A DNA stretch of 11,218 nucleotides from Eudoraea sp. (GTDB lineage Bacteria > Bacteroidota > Bacteroidia > Flavobacteriales > Flavobacteriaceae): the NCBI GenBank assembly GCA_013042925.1, contig JABDPH010000167.1, forward strand, positions 1 to 11,218, read 5' to 3'. The notes under the pieces were generated by a model, which worked only from the letters and a program-made list of their open reading frames with translations, searched no databases and was not told the DNA's origin. The stretch's first letter is position 1. The number at the start of each line of letters is the position of its first letter. Below, piece by piece: positions 1-5,360 of the stretch. Position numbers and translations under genes: made by a program.

Positions 1-74
1 AGCAAGTTGAATTAGACGTTGGCACCTATGGGTACAGATGCAGGTCTAAAATAGGGTTTTACCACGAGTTAAAG

Positions 75-104
75 TTAGTAGCAGCTTTTTTTCTCTGCTA
101 TTAG
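75..104 (-). terminator. Hairpin 3' of the lipoprotein gene, possible weak terminator
   Basis: Positions 75-84 and 95-104 can pair as a 10-bp stem (two G-T wobbles) around a 10-nt loop. The stem begins 8 bases past the stop codon of the minus-strand lipoprotein gene. In the transcript the homopolymer run is A-rich and lies in the loop, and no U-run follows the stem, so this is not a classical intrinsic terminator. It could instead protect or end the mRNA 3' end. Positions 1-74 hold nothing else I can support. Confidence 0.3.
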
Positions 105-111
105 ATGCTAC

Positions 112-492
112 CTATTCATGAATCTTAATCCATTCTATGGTGCTATCCTCGGCAATTTTAATTACTAATGTCTTTGAATGCAAGGTCCAGGATCCTAACC
201 GTGTCTCCTCAATCATATAGTATAGATGCCCCTCATTGGTGCGGTTTGGGGCTCCAAGTAAGCCTAAAATTTCGTCTTTATTGAGTGTTCTCACTGTATC
301 GTTATAGACGATGTCTGCAAGCATTTGTTCCCGGAATGGATAGTCCTCACCTTCCTTTACGGCCCATTTTTCCTTTTCAAATGCAATGGCATTGGAAGAT
401 TCATTGACCGCCGGATCGGAATTCTCTTTTTTTTCAGATGTACAGGCCGTAATACAGAGAAAAAGGATGATCACAAAAGTTTTAAAATTCAT
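112..492 (-). CDS. Small lipoprotein, BamE/OmlA-like C-terminal motif
   Basis: A 126-residue exported lipoprotein. Residues 1-16 form a short hydrophobic signal and the lipobox is I14-T15-A16-C17, so the mature protein should be lipid-anchored at Cys17. A charged, Ser/Asn-rich linker follows (about 18-45). The C-terminal half contains LNKDEILGLLGAPNR followed by a Tyr- and Trp-containing beta-rich stretch ending in IEWIKIHE. This resembles the 'TKdEVlxlLGxP ... W.Y ... v.F' pattern of BamE/SmpA/OmlA-type lipoproteins, but it is a pattern-level resemblance and not a firm family call. The gene lies 74 bases downstream of the XRE regulator on the same strand. A TACAAT/ATTGTA dyad sits in that gap, so it may be transcribed separately. 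Function unknown. Confidence 0.8.
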   Translation of the reverse strand: MNFKTFVIILFLCITACTSEKKENSDPAVNESSNAIAFEKEKWAVKEGEDYPFREQMLADIVYNDTVRTLNKDEILGLLGAPNRTNEGHLYYMIEETRLGSWTLHSKTLVIKIAEDSTIEWIKIHE

Positions 493-526
493 ACCAGTAT
501 AGATTTACAGTCCCTAACATTAAATA

Positions 527-540
527 TACAATTTATTGTA
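527..540. promoter_or_regulatory. Dyad TACAAT-N2-ATTGTA upstream of the lipoprotein gene
   Basis: A perfect inverted repeat with 6-bp arms and a 2-bp spacer, in the 74-bp gap between the XRE gene stop and the lipoprotein start. On the minus strand it is followed directly by TATATTTA, a 7-of-8 match to the Bacteroidota -7 box, so it would lie just upstream of, and partly in, a possible lipoprotein promoter. I see no good -33 TTG at the right spacing. Operator function is inference. Confidence 0.25.
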
Positions 541-566
541 AACCAGCGGAGGTACTACCTTACATC

Positions 567-767
567 TTAATCCAACGCTTCCAAAGTAAAAAGTTCATTA
601 ACAGGTTTCTTAAATAGGGCAGAGAGTTTCAATGCCAAAATAGTGGATGGTACGTACCTGTTTTTCTCAATTGAATTAATGGTCTGTCTTGAGACCCCTA
701 TCTTATTGGCAAGATCTTCTTGTGTTAAGTCGAGCTCTGCTCTTTCTACTTTTATTCTATTGCGCAC
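567..767 (-). CDS. XRE-family HTH transcriptional regulator, minimal (66 aa)
   Basis: A 66-residue protein that is essentially only a Cro/C1-type helix-turn-helix domain. Residues 14-36 (LTQEDLANKIGVSRQTINSI and following) hold helix 2 (16-22) and the recognition helix (26-34). The later segment 'LALKLSALFKKPVNELF' is the usual closing part of this domain. It starts with GTG at 765-767, and its first 11 bases overlap the end of the upstream membrane-protein gene, so the two are almost certainly co-transcribed and translationally coupled. Small XRE proteins paired with a membrane protein are common in Bacteroidota and Firmicutes and usually control their own operon. That role is inferred from context; the palindrome at the operon promoter is the best candidate target. 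Confidence 0.9.
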   Translation of the reverse strand: MRNRIKVERAELDLTQEDLANKIGVSRQTINSIEKNRYVPSTILALKLSALFKKPVNELFTLEALD

Positions 768-1233
768 GTCCTAATCGTTTTAAAGTTTCAAAAAACAGTA
801 GTTGAAAGCACACGAGAATAAACACCACCTCAAATGCTGAAACCTCATGAAAATTAATAGCTCCATCACTGGTGATCTTCGTAATTAATATATCAAAGAG
901 AAAAGCAACCAGAGGAAGGCCTATAGAATAGGTAATTGCACAAATAAAGGCTAAAACATAGGATTGGTATCTGACATGATTTAAATATTCATCTTCAACA
1001 ATGTCTTTACTTAAGGAAGCTATCAGCAGAAAAAATAACATAAAGGTCCTGCATAGATCTTTTACAATAAGGTCATTACTGCCATAAAATTTATAAAACA
1101 GTAAAAAGGCAAAAAGTATTGCGGCACTGATAAGTCCAAAATTTTTAAATCGATGGGGTAGTCTAAAATTAAGAATTGTCATTAGCCTACTGTATTCATC
1201 TTCATGTCTGGTGTTACGATTTTCTAGAGCCAT
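757..1233 (-). CDS. Four-helix membrane protein paired with the XRE regulator
   Basis: A 158-residue integral membrane protein of unknown function. It has a charged N-terminus (about 1-30, ENRNTRHEDEYSRL) and hydrophobic segments near residues 31-48, 58-75, 90-116 and 128-150. A short acidic motif, SKDIVEDEYLNHVRYQSY, lies between helices 2 and 3 and is typical of small hypothetical membrane proteins encoded beside XRE regulators in flavobacteria (recalled, not searched). I chose the ATG at 1231-1233. The longer frame to 1284 would begin inside the predicted -7 box at 1282-1289, upstream of the expected transcription start, and its extra 17 residues look uncoded. The last 11 bases overlap the GTG of the XRE gene. 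It may sense an envelope condition or be the controlled partner; neither can be shown here. Confidence 0.8.
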   Translation of the reverse strand: MALENRNTRHEDEYSRLMTILNFRLPHRFKNFGLISAAILFAFLLFYKFYGSNDLIVKDLCRTFMLFFLLIASLSKDIVEDEYLNHVRYQSYVLAFICAITYSIGLPLVAFLFDILITKITSDGAINFHEVSAFEVVFILVCFQLLFFETLKRLGRAQ

Positions 1234-1268
1234 AATAGGAAAATTAATTTTACAAAAAGGAAAATAAA

Positions 1269-1280
1269 CTTTATATAAAG
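1269..1280. promoter_or_regulatory. 12-bp perfect palindrome at the predicted start site, candidate operator
   Basis: CTTTATATAAAG is a perfect 12-bp palindrome, one base downstream (in the minus-strand sense) of the predicted -7 box at 1282-1289. It therefore covers the expected transcription start of the membrane protein/XRE operon. A palindrome here suits a dimeric repressor, and the XRE protein encoded in the operon is the obvious candidate. Because it is AT-only apart from its ends, chance occurrence is not negligible. Confidence 0.4.
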
Positions 1281-1281
1281 A

Positions 1282-1313
1282 CAAATATACTTTACATTTT
1301 GTTCTTAAACAAA
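1282..1313 (-). promoter_or_regulatory. Bacteroidota-type promoter of the membrane protein/XRE operon
   Basis: On the minus strand the sequence reads TTTG (1313-1310), a 20-bp spacer, then TATATTTG (1289-1282). This matches the primary sigma factor consensus of Bacteroidota, TTTG at -33 and TAnnTTTG at -7 with about 19-21 bp between them. Transcription would begin near 1274-1278, leaving roughly 40 bases of leader before the ATG at 1233. This is the best promoter in the window and decides the start of the gene. Confidence 0.65.
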
Positions 1314-1349
1314 TCCAAGACTAATTTCTGACCTCCGTAGTATGTCTAA

Positions 1350-2264
1350 TTAGTCCTCTTCTAATGCCAGTACATCACCTCTTACGAGAAATTGTTTATT
1401 TATAGTAAATGCAACTGCACTGCCATCTAACACCGTATTAGGTTCTCCGTCCTTTTCAATATGCATATGTAAGTGCGGTTCGCTCGTATTACCTGTATTG
1501 CCAACGTTGCCTATCAGCGTATTTGTGGTTACAGTATCTCCAACGTTTACTGCTACACTTCCTTTTTTAAGATGTGCCAAGAGAACTTCTACTCCTTCCG
1601 CTTTAATTAAAACATGGTTCCCTGCCAAATGATCTGTGTCTGTGTTTGGTGGTGTTAGATCATCATATTCATCAACCACAACTGTAATAAATCCATTAAC
1701 CGGGCTGTAAACAGGAGTTCCATAAATCACATAGTCATTTAGGTTAGCACCACCTGAAATGGAAGCGGCTCTCATTCCTACCGAATTCAATCCAACAATA
1801 TCCAGGGCATAATTTTGTGGTTTTACATGAAAGTGTCCGTTGGTGAAAGGGCTTGCTCCCCCGTGTAAAACAACTTGTTTTCCACTGTGAAACGGAGAAG
1901 CTACATCTATACTGTTCTCTGGTGTGAGGTACCCTCTAAAAGAAAACCAATTTAGACCTGAAAAAAATACTATCAGCAGCAAATGGAGTACAACACTAAA
2001 TATCGTGACTATTTTTTTGGGAGGAGTTTCTGGTTTTTTAATGCGTGTATAACTTAATACACCTGCTATTACATAAGCTGCCAGAAATATTGGTCTAAAA
2101 TAAATACTGACCATTTCCCAGCGGGCAGATGCCCATAGATAGGCGATAACGGACCCAAAAGATACCATGGTAATTATCCATAGTAAGATGTTTGGCGGTC
2201 GTTTTCGAACTATCAGACCAATTAATAATAACGGAACGATAATATAAAATAGTCCAATGATCAT
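1350..2264 (-). CDS. Membrane-anchored M23 family metallopeptidase
   Basis: A 304-residue peptidase with four N-terminal transmembrane helices (about 2-19, 26-46, 55-73, 85-106) and a C-terminal LytM/M23 domain. Positive loops after helices 1 (RKRPP) and 3 (TRIKKPETPPKK) put both termini outside, so the catalytic domain faces the periplasm. M23 hallmarks are the ALDI Asp155, GTPVYSPVNG (182-191, the usual 'G.pVya..dG' strand), AHL with His231, GNTGNT (256-261) and the PHLHMH motif (263-268) supplying the metal-binding H-x-H. The first ligand motif is unusual: the canonical HxxxD is NYALD, with Asn151 where His is normal. His144 or His146 just before it may serve instead, as in other M23 proteins with a 'Q.YA.D' motif. 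M23 enzymes cut peptidoglycan cross-links. The gene follows the pseudouridine synthase by 32 bases, so both are likely on one transcript. Confidence 0.9.
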   Translation of the reverse strand: MIIGLFYIIVPLLLIGLIVRKRPPNILLWIITMVSFGSVIAYLWASARWEMVSIYFRPIFLAAYVIAGVLSYTRIKKPETPPKKIVTIFSVVLHLLLIVFFSGLNWFSFRGYLTPENSIDVASPFHSGKQVVLHGGASPFTNGHFHVKPQNYALDIVGLNSVGMRAASISGGANLNDYVIYGTPVYSPVNGFITVVVDEYDDLTPPNTDTDHLAGNHVLIKAEGVEVLLAHLKKGSVAVNVGDTVTTNTLIGNVGNTGNTSEPHLHMHIEKDGEPNTVLDGSAVAFTINKQFLVRGDVLALEED

Positions 2265-2296
2265 AATAGTAAGAGTAACCCTTAAATATAAAAATT

Positions 2297-3157
2297 TTAA
2301 TGATTAAATAGTTTTTTAAATCGCTCCGGCAGTTCACCCTTTATATAGATTTTCTCTTTTGTAAACGGGTGTATAAATTGAAGTGAATAGGCGTGCAAAA
2401 AGAGCCCTTTTCCGTGCAATATCAAATCCTCAATCCCATAGTCCTTATCTCCCAATATTGGATTGCCTATCCCTGATAAATGCTTCCGCAATTGATGCCT
2501 TCTCCCCGTATGCGGAATTACTTCTACCAGGTTGAGGGTGCCGAATTTTTTTGAAGGCACCGATTGAATAACGTTATAAGTTGATTTAGATTTTTTACCA
2601 TCTATTGTTGATGTAATTTCTCCCTGATCTTTCATGTCTCCAATACAAACAGCAAAGTAGGTTTTCCAAACCTTTTTGTCTTCAAATAGTTGATTTAACG
2701 TACGGATACTATTGCTGGTTTTCCCAATAAGCAGTAGGCCTGTAGTGGCATAATCTAACCGGTGAACAGGTTGGGGTGCAGTGGTATCGGGAAGATTACT
2801 TAGTTGAAGGTTCTGAGGTAAGGCATTGGCAATAGTCTTAAACCTGTTTCCGCTTACCAGAATACCGGCCGGTTTATGGATCACCGCCAGGTGTTCGTCT
2901 TCAAATACTACTTTCAGCGGAAAGATCAGCTTTTTCTTTGAAGGAGATGTTTTCGGAATAGATACTTCTATGGATTCTCCGCCATGTATCATGGTAGCAG
3001 TTGTGGCAATTACACCGTTAACGGTAATAAACTGCTTCTTTAGTGCTTTTTTTAAGGCTGATTTTGAATACGCCAGGGCGAAAATTCCTGTGCCGTATTC
3101 TTGCAGTCGAATAGGGGCAGGTAGTTTAGGAACAATATGAGTTTCTGTTGGGCTGAT
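2297..3157 (-). CDS. RluA-family 23S rRNA/tRNA pseudouridine synthase with S4 domain (start codon unclear)
   Basis: Isomerises specific uridines to pseudouridine in rRNA or tRNA. The RluA motif HRLDYATTGLLLIGK is present, with the catalytic Asp in HRLD; further family motifs are the 'ViHKPAG' strand and PHTGRRHQLRKHL. The first ATG (2990-2992) would give 231 aa and would cut an S4 RNA-binding domain in half. The same frame stays open upstream to a TAA at 3182-3184. The region 2993-3157 reads as the missing half: PIRLQEYGTGIF, SKSALKKALKK, then FITVNGVIATTAT leading into MIHGGESIEV. No ATG, GTG or TTG occurs in that extension. I place the start at ATC 3155-3157 (ahead of SPTETHIVP), giving 286 aa, a normal size for the S4-RluA type. 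Either a rare start codon is used, an ATG was lost by one substitution, or the sequence has an error. The exact target uridine cannot be assigned. Confidence 0.85.
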   Translation of the reverse strand: MSPTETHIVPKLPAPIRLQEYGTGIFALAYSKSALKKALKKQFITVNGVIATTATMIHGGESIEVSIPKTSPSKKKLIFPLKVVFEDEHLAVIHKPAGILVSGNRFKTIANALPQNLQLSNLPDTTAPQPVHRLDYATTGLLLIGKTSNSIRTLNQLFEDKKVWKTYFAVCIGDMKDQGEITSTIDGKKSKSTYNVIQSVPSKKFGTLNLVEVIPHTGRRHQLRKHLSGIGNPILGDKDYGIEDLILHGKGLFLHAYSLQFIHPFTKEKIYIKGELPERFKKLFNH

Positions 3158-3238
3158 ACTTTTTTTATGAAAGGTCCCTGTTTAATTGCCTAATTGGCAT
3201 AAATACATATAATTAGTTGGTAATGGCCGGACGTTTAA

Positions 3239-3418
3239 TTAACTAGAACTATCGTCCCGATCCTTTTCTTGCTTTCTCATACGAGAACTGCCTATTCCGG
3301 CTCCTAACGCTAATCCGATGCACATCCATACCCCAGTATTATCAGTTGCCACCCCGATTGCTGTTCCAATAGCGATACCAACGGCCATGCCTTTAGCTAC
3401 ATAATTATTTTTTTTCAT
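3239..3418 (-). CDS. 59-aa glycine-rich small membrane protein
   Basis: A short gene filling the gap between the lipocalin-like gene and rluA. It starts with ATG at 3416-3418 and ends with TAA at 3239-3241. The protein begins MKKNNYVAKG, continues with a hydrophobic Gly/Ala-spaced stretch (about 11-43: MAVGIAIGTAIGVA, a short polar DNTG turn, then WMCIGLALGAGIG) and ends in a highly charged, Ser-rich tail (RMRKQEKDRDDSSS). GxxxG-like spacing suggests two tightly packed helices of the glycine-zipper type with a cytosolic tail. Coding support comes from the clean hydrophobic/charged division, a perfect TAnnTTTG box just upstream and the close fit between neighbours. No function can be given; glycine-zipper membrane proteins of this size are frequent in Bacteroidota. 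Confidence 0.7.
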   Translation of the reverse strand: MKKNNYVAKGMAVGIAIGTAIGVATDNTGVWMCIGLALGAGIGSSRMRKQEKDRDDSSS

Positions 3419-3429
3419 AGGATAATATA

Positions 3430-3437
3430 CAAAGTTA
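3430..3437 (-). promoter_or_regulatory. -7 box TAACTTTG before the small membrane protein gene
   Basis: On the minus strand TAACTTTG is a perfect TAnnTTTG match, 11 bases upstream of the ATG at 3418. There is no TTTG at the ideal -33 spacing; only a TTTC lies upstream, too close. The leader would be only a few bases. Probable promoter for the small protein and perhaps rluA, but weaker than the one at 1282-1313. Confidence 0.35.
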
Positions 3438-3465
3438 ACCCTTATGCATTATTGAAAGTTATCCT

Positions 3466-3942
3466 TTATTTTATGTAGATGTCAAAGGTTTTATGAAAAT
3501 CATCATAGAGCACCAATCTTTTTTTCGACAGTTCCTTAATAGGAAACATCATGGGTTTTTTTGAAAACGTTCCATCGGTGGGATAGTCTAAAAAATCTTT
3601 AGGAATATTTCGTGGCTTGTTGCCTGCGGATGATTCCCGAAACGTTATTTGTTGATGGGTTGGACTTACATCCCAATTCCCTGTCCTGGTGGTGCCGGCT
3701 AATCCATCTTTTAAAGAAATAACATCATAGGTATACGTGCCGTTTTTATTGAAAGTAAAGAAATAATGCGTTGGATTTTTGATCGTGTCTTTTAGTGCAA
3801 CGAGTACCTGCTTCCCGTTATTGAAGCTCCCCATCATTCGCCAGGTCCCAAGGATATCTTCAATGTGATGCTCCTGACTTGTTGCAGAAAATGCACCGAG
3901 GCATAGGATTGTTACTAATAAATATCGTAAGTATTTCATCAT
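3466..3942 (-). CDS. Secreted lipocalin-like small protein
   Basis: A 158-residue exported protein. The frame can be read from a GTG at 3993, but the natural start is the ATG pair at 3937-3942 (MMKYLRY), directly followed by a typical signal peptide (LLVTILCLGAFSATSQ) with cleavage likely after Gln. The mature part opens with EDILGTWRMMGSF, then beta-strand-rich segments (THYFFTFNKNGTYTYDV, RTGNWDVSPTHQQITF) and ends KKRLVLYDDFHKTFDIYI. The 'iLGtW...' opening, a strand with FNKNGTY and a later GNW strand are the pattern of Bacteroidota lipocalin-like or DUF-type beta-barrel proteins that bind small hydrophobic ligands. This is a fold-level guess. It lies 69 bases downstream of the PLP enzyme on the same strand and probably shares its transcript. 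Confidence 0.75.
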   Translation of the reverse strand: MMKYLRYLLVTILCLGAFSATSQEHHIEDILGTWRMMGSFNNGKQVLVALKDTIKNPTHYFFTFNKNGTYTYDVISLKDGLAGTTRTGNWDVSPTHQQITFRESSAGNKPRNIPKDFLDYPTDGTFSKKPMMFPIKELSKKRLVLYDDFHKTFDIYIK

Positions 3943-4011
3943 TATTAGTTGATTTTTTAATGGCACCCGTATTAGTATAACGAATTCAGGCACATTTTAT
4001 TCCAGGATTTC

Positions 4012-5238
4012 TTATAAAGCAACCCGTAACCCTTCTATCAACTGGTCTATTTCCTCCATACTCGTATAATGCAAGAAAGAAATTCTGAGTACCCCTGGTT
4101 CTCCGGGGATATCCATATCTAATAATGGGCGTATCGCATAAAAATCTCCGGTCCCCAGCATTAGTTTATGCCTGGTTAAGGTGGCGTAAACTTCTTCAAT
4201 ACTCTTATTTCGGGGAATAATTGCAACAGTGGGCGCCCTCCCCGCAGCGGTAGCGGGTCCTACTATCCTAACATCTTCCCGGGACCTCAGGAAAGCGAGC
4301 AACCGTTCTAACAACAATTGTTCATGCTCCAAAAATAATGTATTAATTGCCTTGTTTCTTTTAGATGGCACAGCTTGCTCCTTAAAATGATGCTCATATA
4401 CGGCATCAAAATAATCCAATATGCCACTCACAGCCCCAATTTGTGCATGATCCGGTCCGGCCGGGGTTATCATACTCCGGGTAATGCCTTCCTTGAAGAA
4501 ATGCGATTGATTTTCCATCTTTTTTATCAATGCATTCTTTACATACATCAATCCTAAATGAGGCCCATAGGTCTTGTACAAGGAAAAGAGGTAGATATCG
4601 GCTCCCAGCGTTTTTAGATCAGGAAATCCATGTGGTGCATTTGCCACGCCGTCCACCACGCAGAGTGCTCCATGGGCATGTGCCTTTTCACTAATCTCAT
4701 TTACAGGATTGAAATGCCCGATCACATTAGAGCAATGTGGAAAAGCAACCATCTTTGTGCGATCAGAAAATAAAAGGTCCAGTTCTTGGAGGCTTAATAA
4801 ACCTGTTTCAGAATCCACGTGCCACTCTATTACTTTGATCCCACGGTCTGCCAGGCGTCTCCAGGCACCGGCGTTGGCCTCATGATCCTGACAAGAAACA
4901 ATGATCTCATCTCCATCTTTCCACATGGGGCGCATGGCATTGGACAGGACATACACATTTTGGGTAGTAGACGGACCAAAATGAATTTCAGAAGCATCTA
5001 CATTAAGGTATTCGGCCATCCGCTGATACGAAGTATCCATCATTTCCCCAGCCTTCTTAGAAGCAGGATAGGGGTAATATGGCTGTACCTTGTTCTTCGT
5101 GTAGAAGTCGGTCAACTTTTTAATGACCTGTTTACAAGGGTAGGATCCTCCCGCATTTTCAAAAAATGCCCATCCCTCCAGGGAAGGTTCTGAAAAGGCT
5201 GGAAATTGTTCGCGTATAAATTGTATATCAAGTTTCAT
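4012..5238 (-). CDS. Class V aminotransferase-fold PLP enzyme, cysteine desulfurase-like (VC1184-type)
   Basis: A 408-residue PLP-dependent enzyme of fold type I. Visible residues: AFFENAGGSYP (24-34, substrate/PLP-binding start), GPSTTQNVYVLSNAM (phosphate-binding turn, about 88-102), SCQDHEANAGAWR with His119 stacking on the PLP ring, CVVDGVANAPH with Asp196 holding the pyridine nitrogen, and SLYKTYGPHLG with Schiff-base Lys222. The 'YKxyGPHxG' lysine motif is what I associate with the cysteine desulfurase-like VC1184 family (TIGR01976), distinct from true IscS/SufS. The catalytic Cys of desulfurases is absent: the matching loop reads GTGDFYAIRP and no Cys occurs after residue 193. It is therefore probably not a sulfur donor; a lyase, epimerase or other PLP reaction on an amino acid is more likely. 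Substrate unknown. Cytosolic, no signal peptide. Confidence 0.88.
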   Translation of the reverse strand: MKLDIQFIREQFPAFSEPSLEGWAFFENAGGSYPCKQVIKKLTDFYTKNKVQPYYPYPASKKAGEMMDTSYQRMAEYLNVDASEIHFGPSTTQNVYVLSNAMRPMWKDGDEIIVSCQDHEANAGAWRRLADRGIKVIEWHVDSETGLLSLQELDLLFSDRTKMVAFPHCSNVIGHFNPVNEISEKAHAHGALCVVDGVANAPHGFPDLKTLGADIYLFSLYKTYGPHLGLMYVKNALIKKMENQSHFFKEGITRSMITPAGPDHAQIGAVSGILDYFDAVYEHHFKEQAVPSKRNKAINTLFLEHEQLLLERLLAFLRSREDVRIVGPATAAGRAPTVAIIPRNKSIEEVYATLTRHKLMLGTGDFYAIRPLLDMDIPGEPGVLRISFLHYTSMEEIDQLIEGLRVAL

Positions 5239-5260
5239 AATTACATATTTTGTTGGAAGA

Positions 5261-5345
5261 AGTTGGACATTTTAAGATATTGGCTGTTACCGTATCAAGT
5301 TAGCAATAAATCTATAAAAGAGTTTAAAAGAATCAGTTGGACATT
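5261..5345. repeat. Direct repeat of AGTTGGACATT (two copies, 74 bp apart)
   Basis: AGTTGGACATT occurs at 5261-5271 and again at 5335-5345, both in the 122-bp gap between the 680-aa cyclase stop and the PLP-enzyme start. An imperfect third copy (TGTTGGAAGA) starts at 5251. An exact 11-base repeat in so short a gap is unlikely by chance. It could be a pair of regulator sites controlling the PLP enzyme, or the scar of a small duplication. No clear promoter or terminator was found in the gap. Confidence 0.35.
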
Positions 5346-5360
5346 AGTAAAATAATTACC

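Noticed and set aside
3..104. Open plus-strand frame from the left edge, possibly the end of a convergent gene
   Set aside because: Only 33 codons, low-complexity and Cys/Phe-rich at its end, no family resemblance; such a length can be open by chance, and it ends inside the hairpin.
550..560. AGGTACTACCT dyad after the XRE gene as a terminator
   Set aside because: Only 5-bp arms around one base, too small for a stable hairpin, and no T-run follows.
2826..3140. Plus-strand frame of 104 codons opposite rluA
   Set aside because: It is antisense to the S4 domain and pseudouridine synthase frame, and has no domain or plausible start context.
3943..3993. GTG-initiated N-terminal extension of the lipocalin-like protein
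   Set aside because: It would place 17 residues before a typical signal peptide; the ATG pair at 3937-3942 gives a normal exported N-terminus.
4819..5193. Plus-strand frame of 124 codons opposite the PLP enzyme
   Set aside because: The minus-strand protein has clear catalytic motifs across the whole region, so this is a shadow frame.
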